From NCBI GenBank assembly GCA_041165405.1, contig JBEANL010000001.1, positions 167,809 to 231,808 on the forward strand: DNA of 64,000 nt, written 5' to 3'. Origin of the DNA: Methylopumilus sp009926035. GTDB lineage: Bacteria; Pseudomonadota; Gammaproteobacteria; Burkholderiales; Methylophilaceae. Positions within the stretch are counted from its first letter, which is position 1. Each line of letters opens with the position of its first letter. The notes beneath the pieces were generated by a model. It saw only the letters and a list, made by a program, of their open reading frames with translations, was not told where the DNA came from and ran no database searches. This document shows positions 26,029-33,916 of the stretch, piece after piece. A program made the translations under genes and the position numbers.

Positions 26029-27322
26029 AATTATTCAACTTATTTTTTTGTTTGTGTGTTTCCAGCAAAATAGTTTTGCTGCTTTAAAAATTAATACATG
26101 GGAAACAAAAGAAGGAGCTAAAGTTCTTTTCGTTGAGAATCATGATCTTCCTATACTTGACATCAATGTAAATTTTTTTGCAGGTAGTGCGCAAGATCCT
26201 ATTGGCAAAGAAGGTCTTGCCCATTTAACTAATCATCTTATGAATCTGGGTGCTGGCGGTATAAATGAAGAAAAATTAGCCAATCAATTTTCAGATATTG
26301 GCGCAGCAATTGGCGGAGATGTTGATCTCGATAGAGCTTACTTTAAATTAAGAACTTTAAGCTCCCCTGTGCAAAAAGACAAAGCACTTACACTTTTTAA
26401 ATATGTGATACATGCACCTGATTTTCCTATTCCGGTATTAAATAGGGAAAGAGATAGAATTATCGCAAGCATTAAACAGTCTATGACGCAACCAGAAACG
26501 ATTGCCAATTTAGCCTTCATGAAATCTTTATATGGCGATCATCCATACGCGCATGATGAGGCTGGAAATATAGATACTTTGCAGAAGCTGAATCAAGCCG
26601 ATTTAAAACAATTTTATAAAAATTATTATTTATCATCCGAAGCCTCAATTGTGATCGTTGGAGATGTGAGTTCTGACGAGGCTAAAAAAATAAGTGAGTC
26701 TATTAGTCAGGGGTTGCCTCAGGGGAATGTAAAACACAATATAGCTTCTGTCACAGATCAAAATTATGCGGGGGTTAAAAAAATACAGCACCCTGCAAAA
26801 CAGGCTCATATATTAATGGGTATGCCAGTATTAAAACGGGGCGAAAGAGATTATTTTCCTTTGTATGTCGGAAATTATATTTTAGGCGGAGGTGGTTTTG
26901 TTTCAAGGCTCACCGAAGAGGTTAGAGAGAAAAAAGGGTTAGTTTATAGTGTGTATAGTTATTTTAAGCCATTGTATGTTGAAGGTCCCCTCGAGATTGG
27001 TTTGCAAACAAAAAAAGAGCAAGCTGAGGAGGCTCTTAGCATTGTAAATTCCACTATTAAAAGATTTATCGATGAAGGCCCTACTGAAAAAGAGCTTATT
27101 GCTGCTAAACAAAATTTAGTTGGCGGATTCCCCTTAAGGCTTGATAGCAATGCAAAAATTTTAGAATACTTAAGCATGATCGCTTTTTATAAGCTTCCAA
27201 TTTCATATATAGATAATTATATAAATGAGATTAATAAAGTAACTATTGATCAAATAAAAACGGCATTTAAAAATAAAATTGATCCCAATAAACTCACAAC
27301 CATTATCGTAGGTGCAGAGTAG
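26018..27322 (+). CDS. M16 peptidase-like protein, non-catalytic partner
   Basis: A 434-residue M16-fold protein with a signal peptide (about residues 4-21). The zinc motif is altered: residues 69-73 read HLTNH, where catalysis needs HxxEH, so Glu is replaced by Asn. The C-terminal half keeps the partner-type GGGGFVSRLTEEVREKKGL and YSVYSYF elements, which supply substrate-binding residues in M16 heterodimers. Its 11-base overlap with the active M16 gene supports one complex. Confidence 0.88.
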   Translation: MFIKIIQLIFLFVCFQQNSFAALKINTWETKEGAKVLFVENHDLPILDINVNFFAGSAQDPIGKEGLAHLTNHLMNLGAGGINEEKLANQFSDIGAAIGGDVDLDRAYFKLRTLSSPVQKDKALTLFKYVIHAPDFPIPVLNRERDRIIASIKQSMTQPETIANLAFMKSLYGDHPYAHDEAGNIDTLQKLNQADLKQFYKNYYLSSEASIVIVGDVSSDEAKKISESISQGLPQGNVKHNIASVTDQNYAGVKKIQHPAKQAHILMGMPVLKRGERDYFPLYVGNYILGGGGFVSRLTEEVREKKGLVYSVYSYFKPLYVEGPLEIGLQTKKEQAEEALSIVNSTIKRFIDEGPTEKELIAAKQNLVGGFPLRLDSNAKILEYLSMIAFYKLPISYIDNYINEINKVTIDQIKTAFKNKIDPNKLTTIIVGAE

Positions 27323-27325
27323 TTT

Positions 27326-27874
27326 TTGAAGATACTCAGAAATCAAGTCAAAATTATTGGCGGACAATGGAAAAGAAAAAATGTTTCTTTTGTCGATACT
27401 CCCGGATTAAGACCTACTCCAATTAGAGTTAGAGAGACTTTATTTAATTGGTTGGATCAAGATCTAACCGGTAAGGTTTGTTTAGATCTCTTTTCGGGAT
27501 CGGGCGTCATTGGTTTTGAATCTCTTTCAAGAGGTGCTTCAAGTGTAGTAATGGTTGAAAAATCTCCCAGAGTTTTTAAAATGATTCAGGAAAATAAAAA
27601 GCTTCTTCAAGCAGAGAAAGCTCAAGTTCATTTTATGGATGCACTTGTATTTCTTCAGAAGAATAATGCTAAGTTTGATATCATTTTCTGTGACCCTCCT
27701 TTCAATGAGAGCTGGGAAGATAAATTATTTCCTCAATTAGCTAACCATTTAACAAAGGATGGGCTAATATACTTTGAATCAGAATCTGCTTTTAAAGAAC
27801 ACAGTGAATTTAATGTTCTAAAAAAAAGAAAAGCAGGTAATGTTTTTTATCATCTTGTGACATTAAAAAAATAA
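27326..27874 (+). CDS. rsmD: 16S rRNA (guanine966-N2)-methyltransferase
   Basis: A 182-residue SAM methyltransferase that makes m2G966 in 16S rRNA. It shows IIGGQWKRKNV and GLRPTPIRVRETLFNWL at the N-terminus, the SAM loop CLDLFSGSGVIGFESLSRGA and the catalytic DPPF in IIFCDPPFNESW. The start is TTG at 27326, three bases after the previous stop, with no clear ribosome site, which suggests coupling. Its stop overlaps the coaD start (ATAATG). rsmD-coaD is a common pair. Confidence 0.95.
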   Translation: MKILRNQVKIIGGQWKRKNVSFVDTPGLRPTPIRVRETLFNWLDQDLTGKVCLDLFSGSGVIGFESLSRGASSVVMVEKSPRVFKMIQENKKLLQAEKAQVHFMDALVFLQKNNAKFDIIFCDPPFNESWEDKLFPQLANHLTKDGLIYFESESAFKEHSEFNVLKKRKAGNVFYHLVTLKK

Positions 27875-28365
27875 TGAGTCAATCTAATTTATCTATAGCC
27901 ATTTATCCCGGAACCTTTGACCCTATTACATTAGGCCATGAGAATATTGCTCATCGCGCAACAAAAATCTTTGATAAAGTAATTGTGGCTGTTGCTAGCA
28001 ATACTAGTAAACAATGTTTTTTTGCATTTGAGAAGAGAGTAGATTTAGTGAAAGCTGTATTCAAAGACTATAAAGAAATCCAAGTGATTGGGTTTAATGG
28101 ACTTTTAATGGACTTTGTTGAATCACAAAATGCTCAAGTGGTTATTCGTGGCTTAAGGGCTGTTTCTGATTTTGAATATGAATTTCAATTAGCAGGTATG
28201 AATCGCAAACTTTATCCAAACGTTGAAACACTTTTTCTAACGCCTTCTGAGCAATTTACTTTTTTATCTTCAAGTTTAGTTAGGGAAGTTGCTAGTTTAG
28301 GAGGAAATATAGAACAATTTGTATCTCCAGTCGTAAAAGAAGCTATGAAAAAAACTGGACGTTAA
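27874..28365 (+). CDS. coaD: Phosphopantetheine adenylyltransferase
   Basis: A 163-residue nucleotidyltransferase, standard for CoaD, that makes dephospho-CoA from phosphopantetheine and ATP. It shows YPGTFDPITLGHENI with the TxGH-type motif, VIRGLRAVSDFEYEFQLAGMNR, and the FLSSSLVREVASLGGN ISSS-type loop. It starts at the rsmD stop and is followed after 2 bases by a ferredoxin gene. Confidence 0.98.
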   Translation: MSQSNLSIAIYPGTFDPITLGHENIAHRATKIFDKVIVAVASNTSKQCFFAFEKRVDLVKAVFKDYKEIQVIGFNGLLMDFVESQNAQVVIRGLRAVSDFEYEFQLAGMNRKLYPNVETLFLTPSEQFTFLSSSLVREVASLGGNIEQFVSPVVKEAMKKTGR

Positions 28366-28367
28366 TT

Positions 28368-28625
28368 ATGGCGTTAATGATTACGGATGAATGTATTAAC
28401 TGTGACGTATGTGAACCCGAATGTCCAAACAATGCCATTTATCAAGGGCTTCAAATCTATGAAATCAATCCTGAATTATGCACAGAATGCGTAGGACATT
28501 TTGATGCGCCACAATGTCAAGCGGTGTGCCCTGTAGATTGTATTCCAATTCATCCTCAATTTGTTGAATCCAAAGAAACGCTTATGTTTAAGTATCATCA
28601 ACTACAAAAAGATAAAGTGAGTTAG
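28368..28625 (+). CDS. 2[4Fe-4S] ferredoxin, YfhL type
   Basis: An 85-residue ferredoxin. Cluster-binding cysteines are arranged CINCDVCEPEC and CTECVGHFDAPQCQAVC, the second with the eight-residue insertion typical of the YfhL / Allochromatium-type ferredoxins. Cluster ligands and length fit the family well. It is an electron carrier with unknown partners. It is tightly packed between coaD and gloA (2-base gaps). Confidence 0.93.
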   Translation: MALMITDECINCDVCEPECPNNAIYQGLQIYEINPELCTECVGHFDAPQCQAVCPVDCIPIHPQFVESKETLMFKYHQLQKDKVS

Positions 28626-28627
28626 TT

Positions 28628-29017
28628 ATGCGTTTACTTCACACTATGATTCGTGTCACTGATTTAGAAAAATCACTCAATTTCTATACTAATATTTTAG
28701 GTATGAAGCTTTTAAGGCGACATGAATACCCTGATGGAAAATTTACATTAGCTTTTGTGGGGTTTGGTGACGAAAAAGATCATGCAGTCATTGAACTTAC
28801 TTATAACTGGGGTGTGACAACCTATGATAAAGGCAATGCTTTTGGGCATATTGCAATAGAAGTTGAAGATGCTTACAAGACTTGCGAATTAATTAAAGCA
28901 AAAGGTGGGAAAGTGATCCGTGAAGCTGGCCCTATGCAACACGGTTCAATAGTGATTGCTTTTATTGAAGATCCAGATGGTTATAAGGTCGAATTAATCC
29001 AAGCTGGCACTTTTTAA
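28628..29017 (+). CDS. gloA: Lactoylglutathione lyase (glyoxalase I)
   Basis: A 129-residue metalloenzyme that converts the methylglyoxal-glutathione adduct to S-lactoylglutathione. Metal ligands are visible at His5, Glu56, His74 and Glu122, and the family motifs are TDLEKSLNFYTNILGMKLLR and GHIAIEVED. The short form without the long inserts indicates the Ni/Co type of E. coli. The stop touches the convergent dnaJ stop with no gap. Confidence 0.96.
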   Translation: MRLLHTMIRVTDLEKSLNFYTNILGMKLLRRHEYPDGKFTLAFVGFGDEKDHAVIELTYNWGVTTYDKGNAFGHIAIEVEDAYKTCELIKAKGGKVIREAGPMQHGSIVIAFIEDPDGYKVELIQAGTF

Positions 29018-30139
29018 TTAATCAAACAAGTCTTTCATTTTATCAAGCCAACCTTTTGATTTTGGACTGTGCTTACCTCGATCTAATTGATTAATTTCTT
29101 CAAGTTCTTTTAATAATTCTTTTTGTCTGTCCGTGAGTTTTACGGGCGTTTCTATAGAAACATGACAATGTAAATCGCCCGGTGAACTTTGTCTTAAAGG
29201 TTTAATACCTTTACCTTTCAATCTAAATACAGCACCTGTTTGAGTTTCTGCAGGTATTTTCATTTTTGCATGACCATCTAAAGTGGGTACTTCTATTTCG
29301 CCGCCAAGAGCTGCAGTGGTAAAGCTAATAGGCATTTCACAGTGTAAATTACCGCCATCGCGTTCGAATAAATCATGTTTCTTTAAATGAACAACAACAT
29401 ACAAATCTCCAGGAGGTCCACCATTAATTCCTGACTCACCTTCGCCAGATAAGCGAATGCGATCACCTTCGTCTACACCCGCAGGGATCTTAACGGAAAG
29501 TGTTTTATTTTGTTTAACGCGACTAGCCCCATGGCAAGTTGAACATGGTTCTTTGATAATTTTTCCAGTGCCATGACATTTAGGACATGTTTGTTGTACA
29601 GAAAAAAATCCTTGCTGCATTCTAACCTGACCATGACCATGGCATGTGTCACAAGAGACTGGTTGTGTACCAGGTTTGGCGCCAGTTCCCTTACATGGTT
29701 CACAGGATGTCATGACAGGGATGCGAATTTTTGTTTCAGTACCTTTTGCAGCATCTTCAAGACTAATTTCCATGTTATAGCGAAGATCAGCACCTCGATA
29801 TACATTAGATTTTTGGCCACCACGACCGCCACCAAAAATATCACCAAAAATGTCACCAAAAGCATCATTAAAGTCTGAAAATCCTCCAGACCCATGACCG
29901 CCCATACTTGGATCTACACCTGCATGACCATATTGATCATAACTAGCTCTCTTTTGTGCATCTGAAAGTATTTCATAAGCCTCTTTGGCTTCTTTAAAAT
30001 TTTCTTCAGCTTTTGGATTGTCAGGATTGCGATCAGGATGAAATTTCATCGCAAGTTTACGATAAGCTTTTTTTATTTCATCTTCTGAAGCGTCACGAGA
30101 TACACCAAGAATCTCGTAATAATCTTTTTTGGTAGCCAT
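29018..30139 (-). CDS. dnaJ: Chaperone protein DnaJ (Hsp40)
   Basis: A 373-residue co-chaperone. The J domain contains HPD (about residues 34-36), followed by a Gly/Phe-rich linker (about 75-110) and four zinc repeats (CEPCKGTG, CDTCHGHG, CPKCHGTG, CSTCHGAS; the last ends in Ser instead of Gly). The substrate-binding C-domain follows. DnaJ stimulates DnaK ATPase. The start codon has no Shine-Dalgarno and follows a hairpin and T-run after dnaK. Confidence 0.98.
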   Translation of the reverse strand: MATKKDYYEILGVSRDASEDEIKKAYRKLAMKFHPDRNPDNPKAEENFKEAKEAYEILSDAQKRASYDQYGHAGVDPSMGGHGSGGFSDFNDAFGDIFGDIFGGGRGGQKSNVYRGADLRYNMEISLEDAAKGTETKIRIPVMTSCEPCKGTGAKPGTQPVSCDTCHGHGQVRMQQGFFSVQQTCPKCHGTGKIIKEPCSTCHGASRVKQNKTLSVKIPAGVDEGDRIRLSGEGESGINGGPPGDLYVVVHLKKHDLFERDGGNLHCEMPISFTTAALGGEIEVPTLDGHAKMKIPAETQTGAVFRLKGKGIKPLRQSSPGDLHCHVSIETPVKLTDRQKELLKELEEINQLDRGKHSPKSKGWLDKMKDLFD

Positions 30140-30150
30140 GATATTTTTTC

Positions 30151-30188
30151 AAAAAACAAAACAACATCAGCATAGCTGATGTTGTTTT
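30151..30188 (-). terminator. Hairpin with U-tract between dnaK and dnaJ
   Basis: Bases 30175-30188 pair with 30158-30171 in a perfect 14-bp stem (AAAACAACATCAGC) with a 3-base loop. On the minus strand it is followed by GTTTTTTG. It lies 18 bases before the dnaJ ATG and just past the dnaK stop. It is probably a partial terminator that lowers dnaJ relative to dnaK. Confidence 0.85.
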
Positions 30189-30200
30189 AATGATTAAAGT

Positions 30201-32132
30201 TTATTTGTCTTTTTTGTCTTGCTTAACTTCTTCAAATTCTGCATCCACTACTTCAGCATCAACTGTTTTTTCTTCTTGTTGAGGTGCGCCTCCAGCATTA
30301 GGTTGTTGTGCTTGTTGTTCAGCATATATTTTTTCACCTAACTTTTGTGATGCTTCCATTAATTCTTTTGTTTTAGTCTCAATCTCTTCTTTGCTGTCAG
30401 ATTTTAATGATTCTTCTAAAGACTTTATAGCGGCTTCAATTTTTTCTTTTTCAGCTGCATCTAATTTATCTCCATGATCCGTGATAGATTTTTTCACTGA
30501 ATGAATCATACCGTCAGCAGAGTTTTTAACATCTACAAGCTCTCGAATTTTACGATCTTCGTCCGCATATTTAACAGCGTCTTCTTCCATTTTCTTAATT
30601 TCTTCTTCGCTGAGTCCACTATTCGCTTTAATTGTAATTTTATTTTCTTTGCCAGTAGCTTTATCTTTAGCAGAAACATGCAAGATACCGTTAGCATCAA
30701 TATCAAAAGTCACTTCAATCTGAGGTGTACCTCTTGGTGCTGGGGGTATATCAGTTAAATTAAATTGACCTAAGCTCTTGTTGCCGGAAGCCACTTCACG
30801 CTCACCCTGAAGCACATGAATTGTTACAGCATTTTGATTATCTTCAGCCGTTGAGAATACTTGTGATGCCTTGGTAGGTATCGTTGTATTTTTCTTAATA
30901 AGCTTAGTCATAACACTTCCAAGTGTTTCAATACCTAAACTCAATGGTGTGACGTCTAGAAGTAAAACATCTTTAACATCGCCTTGAAGAACGCCACCTT
31001 GAATAGCTGCACCTACCGCAACTGCTTCATCTGGATTAACATCTTTTCTAGGCTCTTTACCAAAGATATCTTTTACTTTTTCTTGTACTTTTGGCATACG
31101 GCTTTGGCCGCCAACAAGAATAATGTCAGATATATCGCTTCCAGAGACACCAGCATCTTTCATTGCAATCTTACAAGGCTCAATTGTTCTTTCAATCAAA
31201 TCATCCACAAGAGATTCAAATTTTGCGCGCGTAATTTTTACGACAAGATGCTTTGGACCGCTTGCGTCTGCTGTAATATAAGGTAAATTCACCTCTGTTT
31301 GTTGGCTACTTGAAAGCTCAATCTTTGCTTTTTCAGCAGCTTCTTTTAGTCGTTGCTTAGCAAGTAAATCATTTCTTAAATCAAGACCATTTTCTTTTTT
31401 AAATTCATCAGCCAAGAAATCAATAAGGCGATTATCAAAGTCTTCCCCACCTAAAAAAGTATCTCCATTCGTAGATAACACTTCAAATTGATGCTCGCCA
31501 TCAACAGTTGAGATTTCAATAATAGACACATCGAATGTTCCGCCACCTAGATCGTATACAGCAATCTTTCTGTCACCCTCTTGTTTATCTAAACCAAAGG
31601 CAAGCGCAGCTGCAGTAGGTTCATTAATGATACGTTTAACCTCAAGACCTGCAATTCGACCTGCATCTTTGGTAGCTTGACGTTGGCTGTCGTTAAAATA
31701 AGCAGGAACAGTAATAACCGCTTCTGTAACTTCTTCACCAAGGTAATCTTCAGCAGTTTTTTTCATCTTGCGTAAGACTTCTGCAGAAATTTGAGGGGGA
31801 GCCATTTTCTGATCGCGAACTTTTACCCAAGCATCCCCATTGTCAGCCTTAGAAATTTCATATGGCATTAAGCCAATATCCTTTTGCACTTCTTTTTCTT
31901 CAAAACGACGGCCAATTAATCGCTTTACAGCAAATAATGTATTTTTTGGATTAGTGACTGCTTGTCTTTTTGCGGGAGCGCCAACTAGAATCTCACCGTC
32001 ATCTTGGTAAGCGATAATTGAAGGCGTTGTTCTAGCGCCTTCTGCATTTTCAATCACTTTTGGCTTTCCGCCTTCCATGACAGCTACGCAGGAGTTTGTT
32101 GTTCCTAAGTCTATACCGATAATTTTAGCCAT
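30201..32132 (-). CDS. dnaK: Chaperone protein DnaK (Hsp70)
   Basis: A 643-residue Hsp70. The ATPase domain shows IGIDLGTTNSCVA at residues 5-17, the NEPTAAALAFG and YDLGGGTFDVSI motifs, and VGGQSRMPKVQ. The linker is DVLLLDVTPLSLGIETLG, followed by the substrate domain and a Gln/Ala-rich tail ending in acidic and Lys residues. It is the middle gene of grpE-dnaK-dnaJ, which has a sigma-32 promoter ahead of grpE. Confidence 0.99.
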   Translation of the reverse strand: MAKIIGIDLGTTNSCVAVMEGGKPKVIENAEGARTTPSIIAYQDDGEILVGAPAKRQAVTNPKNTLFAVKRLIGRRFEEKEVQKDIGLMPYEISKADNGDAWVKVRDQKMAPPQISAEVLRKMKKTAEDYLGEEVTEAVITVPAYFNDSQRQATKDAGRIAGLEVKRIINEPTAAALAFGLDKQEGDRKIAVYDLGGGTFDVSIIEISTVDGEHQFEVLSTNGDTFLGGEDFDNRLIDFLADEFKKENGLDLRNDLLAKQRLKEAAEKAKIELSSSQQTEVNLPYITADASGPKHLVVKITRAKFESLVDDLIERTIEPCKIAMKDAGVSGSDISDIILVGGQSRMPKVQEKVKDIFGKEPRKDVNPDEAVAVGAAIQGGVLQGDVKDVLLLDVTPLSLGIETLGSVMTKLIKKNTTIPTKASQVFSTAEDNQNAVTIHVLQGEREVASGNKSLGQFNLTDIPPAPRGTPQIEVTFDIDANGILHVSAKDKATGKENKITIKANSGLSEEEIKKMEEDAVKYADEDRKIRELVDVKNSADGMIHSVKKSITDHGDKLDAAEKEKIEAAIKSLEESLKSDSKEEIETKTKELMEASQKLGEKIYAEQQAQQPNAGGAPQQEEKTVDAEVVDAEFEEVKQDKKDK

Positions 32133-32202
32133 TTTTTTTCCTTAAAAAATCTGTTTAATTTGATATATCTATAATTGGGACGGTCTTAAATATTTCAAGA
32201 GC

Positions 32203-32733
32203 TTATGTATTTTTAGTTTTTGATACAGTTACCAAAGCTGGTCTTAAAACTCTCTCATTTAATAGGTAGCCTTTTTGAAGCACAGCCAAAATTTTATTTG
32301 GCTCTTCTTCTGATTCAATCATGCTAATTGCCTGATGTTGATTGGGGTCAAATTTTTCATCTAATGCTTTAATTTCGTGGATGCCAAACTTTTCAAATAC
32401 ATTTATGAGTTGTTTTTGTGTGAGTTCCACGCCATTTTTATAACTATCTATATTTGCATTTTCAATCGTAAGAGCCGCATCGAGACTATCTTTTACGGAA
32501 AGTAATTCACTACTAAATTTCTCAAGTGCAAATTTTCTAGCTTTATCAATATCTTCAATGGAACGTTTTCTTATATTTTCGCCTTCAGCTTTCACATAGA
32601 GAACTTGCGCTTCAGCTTCAGCTAATTTTTCTTCAAGAAGCTTTATTTGATCTTCTGGATTATTTGAAGTGGATTGCTCTAAATTGTCTTCCGAATCATC
32701 AATAGATGAATTTTTTTTGTCTTCTGCGTTCAT
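32203..32733 (-). CDS. grpE: Nucleotide exchange factor GrpE
   Basis: A 176-residue DnaK exchange factor. The acidic N-terminus leads into a long coiled coil (KLLEEKLAEAEAQVLYVKAEGENIRKRSIEDIDKA-type, about residues 29-70). The beta domain contains HQAISMIESEEEPNKILAVLQKGYLLNERVLRPALVTVSK. Length is normal. It is the first gene of the chaperone operon, with its own heat-shock promoter. Confidence 0.97.
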   Translation of the reverse strand: MNAEDKKNSSIDDSEDNLEQSTSNNPEDQIKLLEEKLAEAEAQVLYVKAEGENIRKRSIEDIDKARKFALEKFSSELLSVKDSLDAALTIENANIDSYKNGVELTQKQLINVFEKFGIHEIKALDEKFDPNQHQAISMIESEEEPNKILAVLQKGYLLNERVLRPALVTVSKTKNT

Positions 32734-32778
32734 AATTTGGCCTTTTAAAACTTTTGAAATATTGCGACTTAAATCAAA

Positions 32779-32805
32779 TTTTGGGGCGAAACTTTAAATT
32801 TCAAG
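32779..32805 (-). promoter_or_regulatory. Sigma-32 promoter of grpE-dnaK-dnaJ
   Basis: On the minus strand CTTGAAA (32805-32799) is followed after 12 bases by CCCCAAAA (32786-32779). The sigma-32 consensus is CTTGAAA, 11-16 bases, CCCCATNT. The predicted start is about 40 bases before the grpE ATG. The element begins 10 bases after the waaC stop. Confidence 0.85.
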
Positions 32806-32814
32806 GCTATAAAG

Positions 32815-33774
32815 TTAAATAATTGCTTCGATTTGGGAAATCGTTGATTCAACAGTGGGAATGATGCCAATTTCGCCTAGATTGACAGACGGCACTTTGA
32901 TATTAGGATAAACGCCAGTAAGGTATGGATTACTATCCATATAAAGACCTATGGTTGGAATCCCAAGAGCATTTGCAAGATGAGTTAGCCCCGAATCAAC
33001 ACCAACAACACATTTTGCGCTCGAAATAATATTAGCAAGATCACTAATCTTCATTTTAGGAAGCACTAAGCAATTGGTGGATGTTTTTCGAAGTGTTTTG
33101 GAGGCTTGGTATTCTTCAAGATTACCCCATGGCAATAAAACTCTTAGACCTAAAATATTAAAAAATTGAACAATTTTTTGCCAATGATCTATAGGCCACT
33201 GTTTGGTTTTTTTACTCGATCCGTGAATGAGAACGACATAGCGCTCCGATAGATTGAAGTTACTGATATTATGAATTTCTAATCCAAAATGAGCAGGATG
33301 ATCTAATAGGTCGTATTGAAAACATTTAGCTGCTAACTCTCGATTACGAACTACAGCATGAATTTGTTTAGATACAGTATGCGTGTGTTTGTAGAAATAA
33401 GAAGCAGCCGCTTCTCGAATGGAGGACTTATCAAAGCCATGAATATCGCCATGCGTAAATAAAGTAAAAAATGCACTTTTAAGTAAGCCCTGGAAATCAA
33501 TCACGATATCATAACGATCCTGGCGAATTGCTTTAATTGCTTTATAAAGGCCTGTCCATGTTGTTTTTTTTCTAAGGTTTTTTTTCCAAGACCTAAGAGA
33601 GATAGTGATAACTGAATCAATTTGAGGATGAAGCTTAGGGATATCAGCAAAAGACTCTTCGACTAGCCAATCAATTGAGCTTTCAGGGACAAAATATTTA
33701 ATATCATTAACAACAGGCAAACAGTGAATAATATCCCCAAGCGAAGATGTTTTAATGATGAGTATACGAACCAT
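32815..33774 (-). CDS. waaC: LPS heptosyltransferase I
   Basis: A 319-residue GT9 glycosyltransferase that adds the first heptose to Kdo of lipid A. It begins RILIIKTSSLGDIIHCLPVVNDI, shows DFQGLLKSAFF, HGSSKKTKQWPIDHW near residue 195, and the donor-site VGVDSGLTHLANALGIPTIGLY near 255. The second heptosyltransferase gene and heptose synthesis genes are at 37-41 kb. It is upstream of grpE on the same strand but the chaperone promoter starts after it. Confidence 0.93.
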   Translation of the reverse strand: MVRILIIKTSSLGDIIHCLPVVNDIKYFVPESSIDWLVEESFADIPKLHPQIDSVITISLRSWKKNLRKKTTWTGLYKAIKAIRQDRYDIVIDFQGLLKSAFFTLFTHGDIHGFDKSSIREAAASYFYKHTHTVSKQIHAVVRNRELAAKCFQYDLLDHPAHFGLEIHNISNFNLSERYVVLIHGSSKKTKQWPIDHWQKIVQFFNILGLRVLLPWGNLEEYQASKTLRKTSTNCLVLPKMKISDLANIISSAKCVVGVDSGLTHLANALGIPTIGLYMDSNPYLTGVYPNIKVPSVNLGEIGIIPTVESTISQIEAII

Positions 33775-33841
33775 ATAGAGAATTTTCGCATATAAATCAA
33801 TGCCTATAAAAGATTTAAATGATTAATTCACGTTTAATCGT

Positions 33842-33871
33842 TTGACGCTTACAGAGTGTTTCTAGGATAAT
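33842..33871 (+). promoter_or_regulatory. Sigma-70 promoter for edd-eda
   Basis: TTGACG (33842-33847), an 18-base spacer and GATAAT (33866-33871) stand 45 bases before the edd ATG, in the 142-base gap divergent from waaC. The -35 matches consensus at five of six positions, and the -10 likewise. Confidence 0.65.
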
Positions 33872-33916
33872 CTGTCATAGAGATTTTTTATTTATTCATA
33901 ACAACATATTAATTTA

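Noticed and set aside
26217..26236. Broken M16 peptidase (pseudogene) because of HLTNH
   Set aside because: The frame is intact with signal peptide and conserved C-terminal elements; a Glu-less partner is normal in M16 heterodimers.
29473..29895. Frames in and opposite dnaJ, including a 101-codon frame
   Set aside because: They arise from the repeated Cys-Gly and Gly-Phe segments of DnaJ in other frames.
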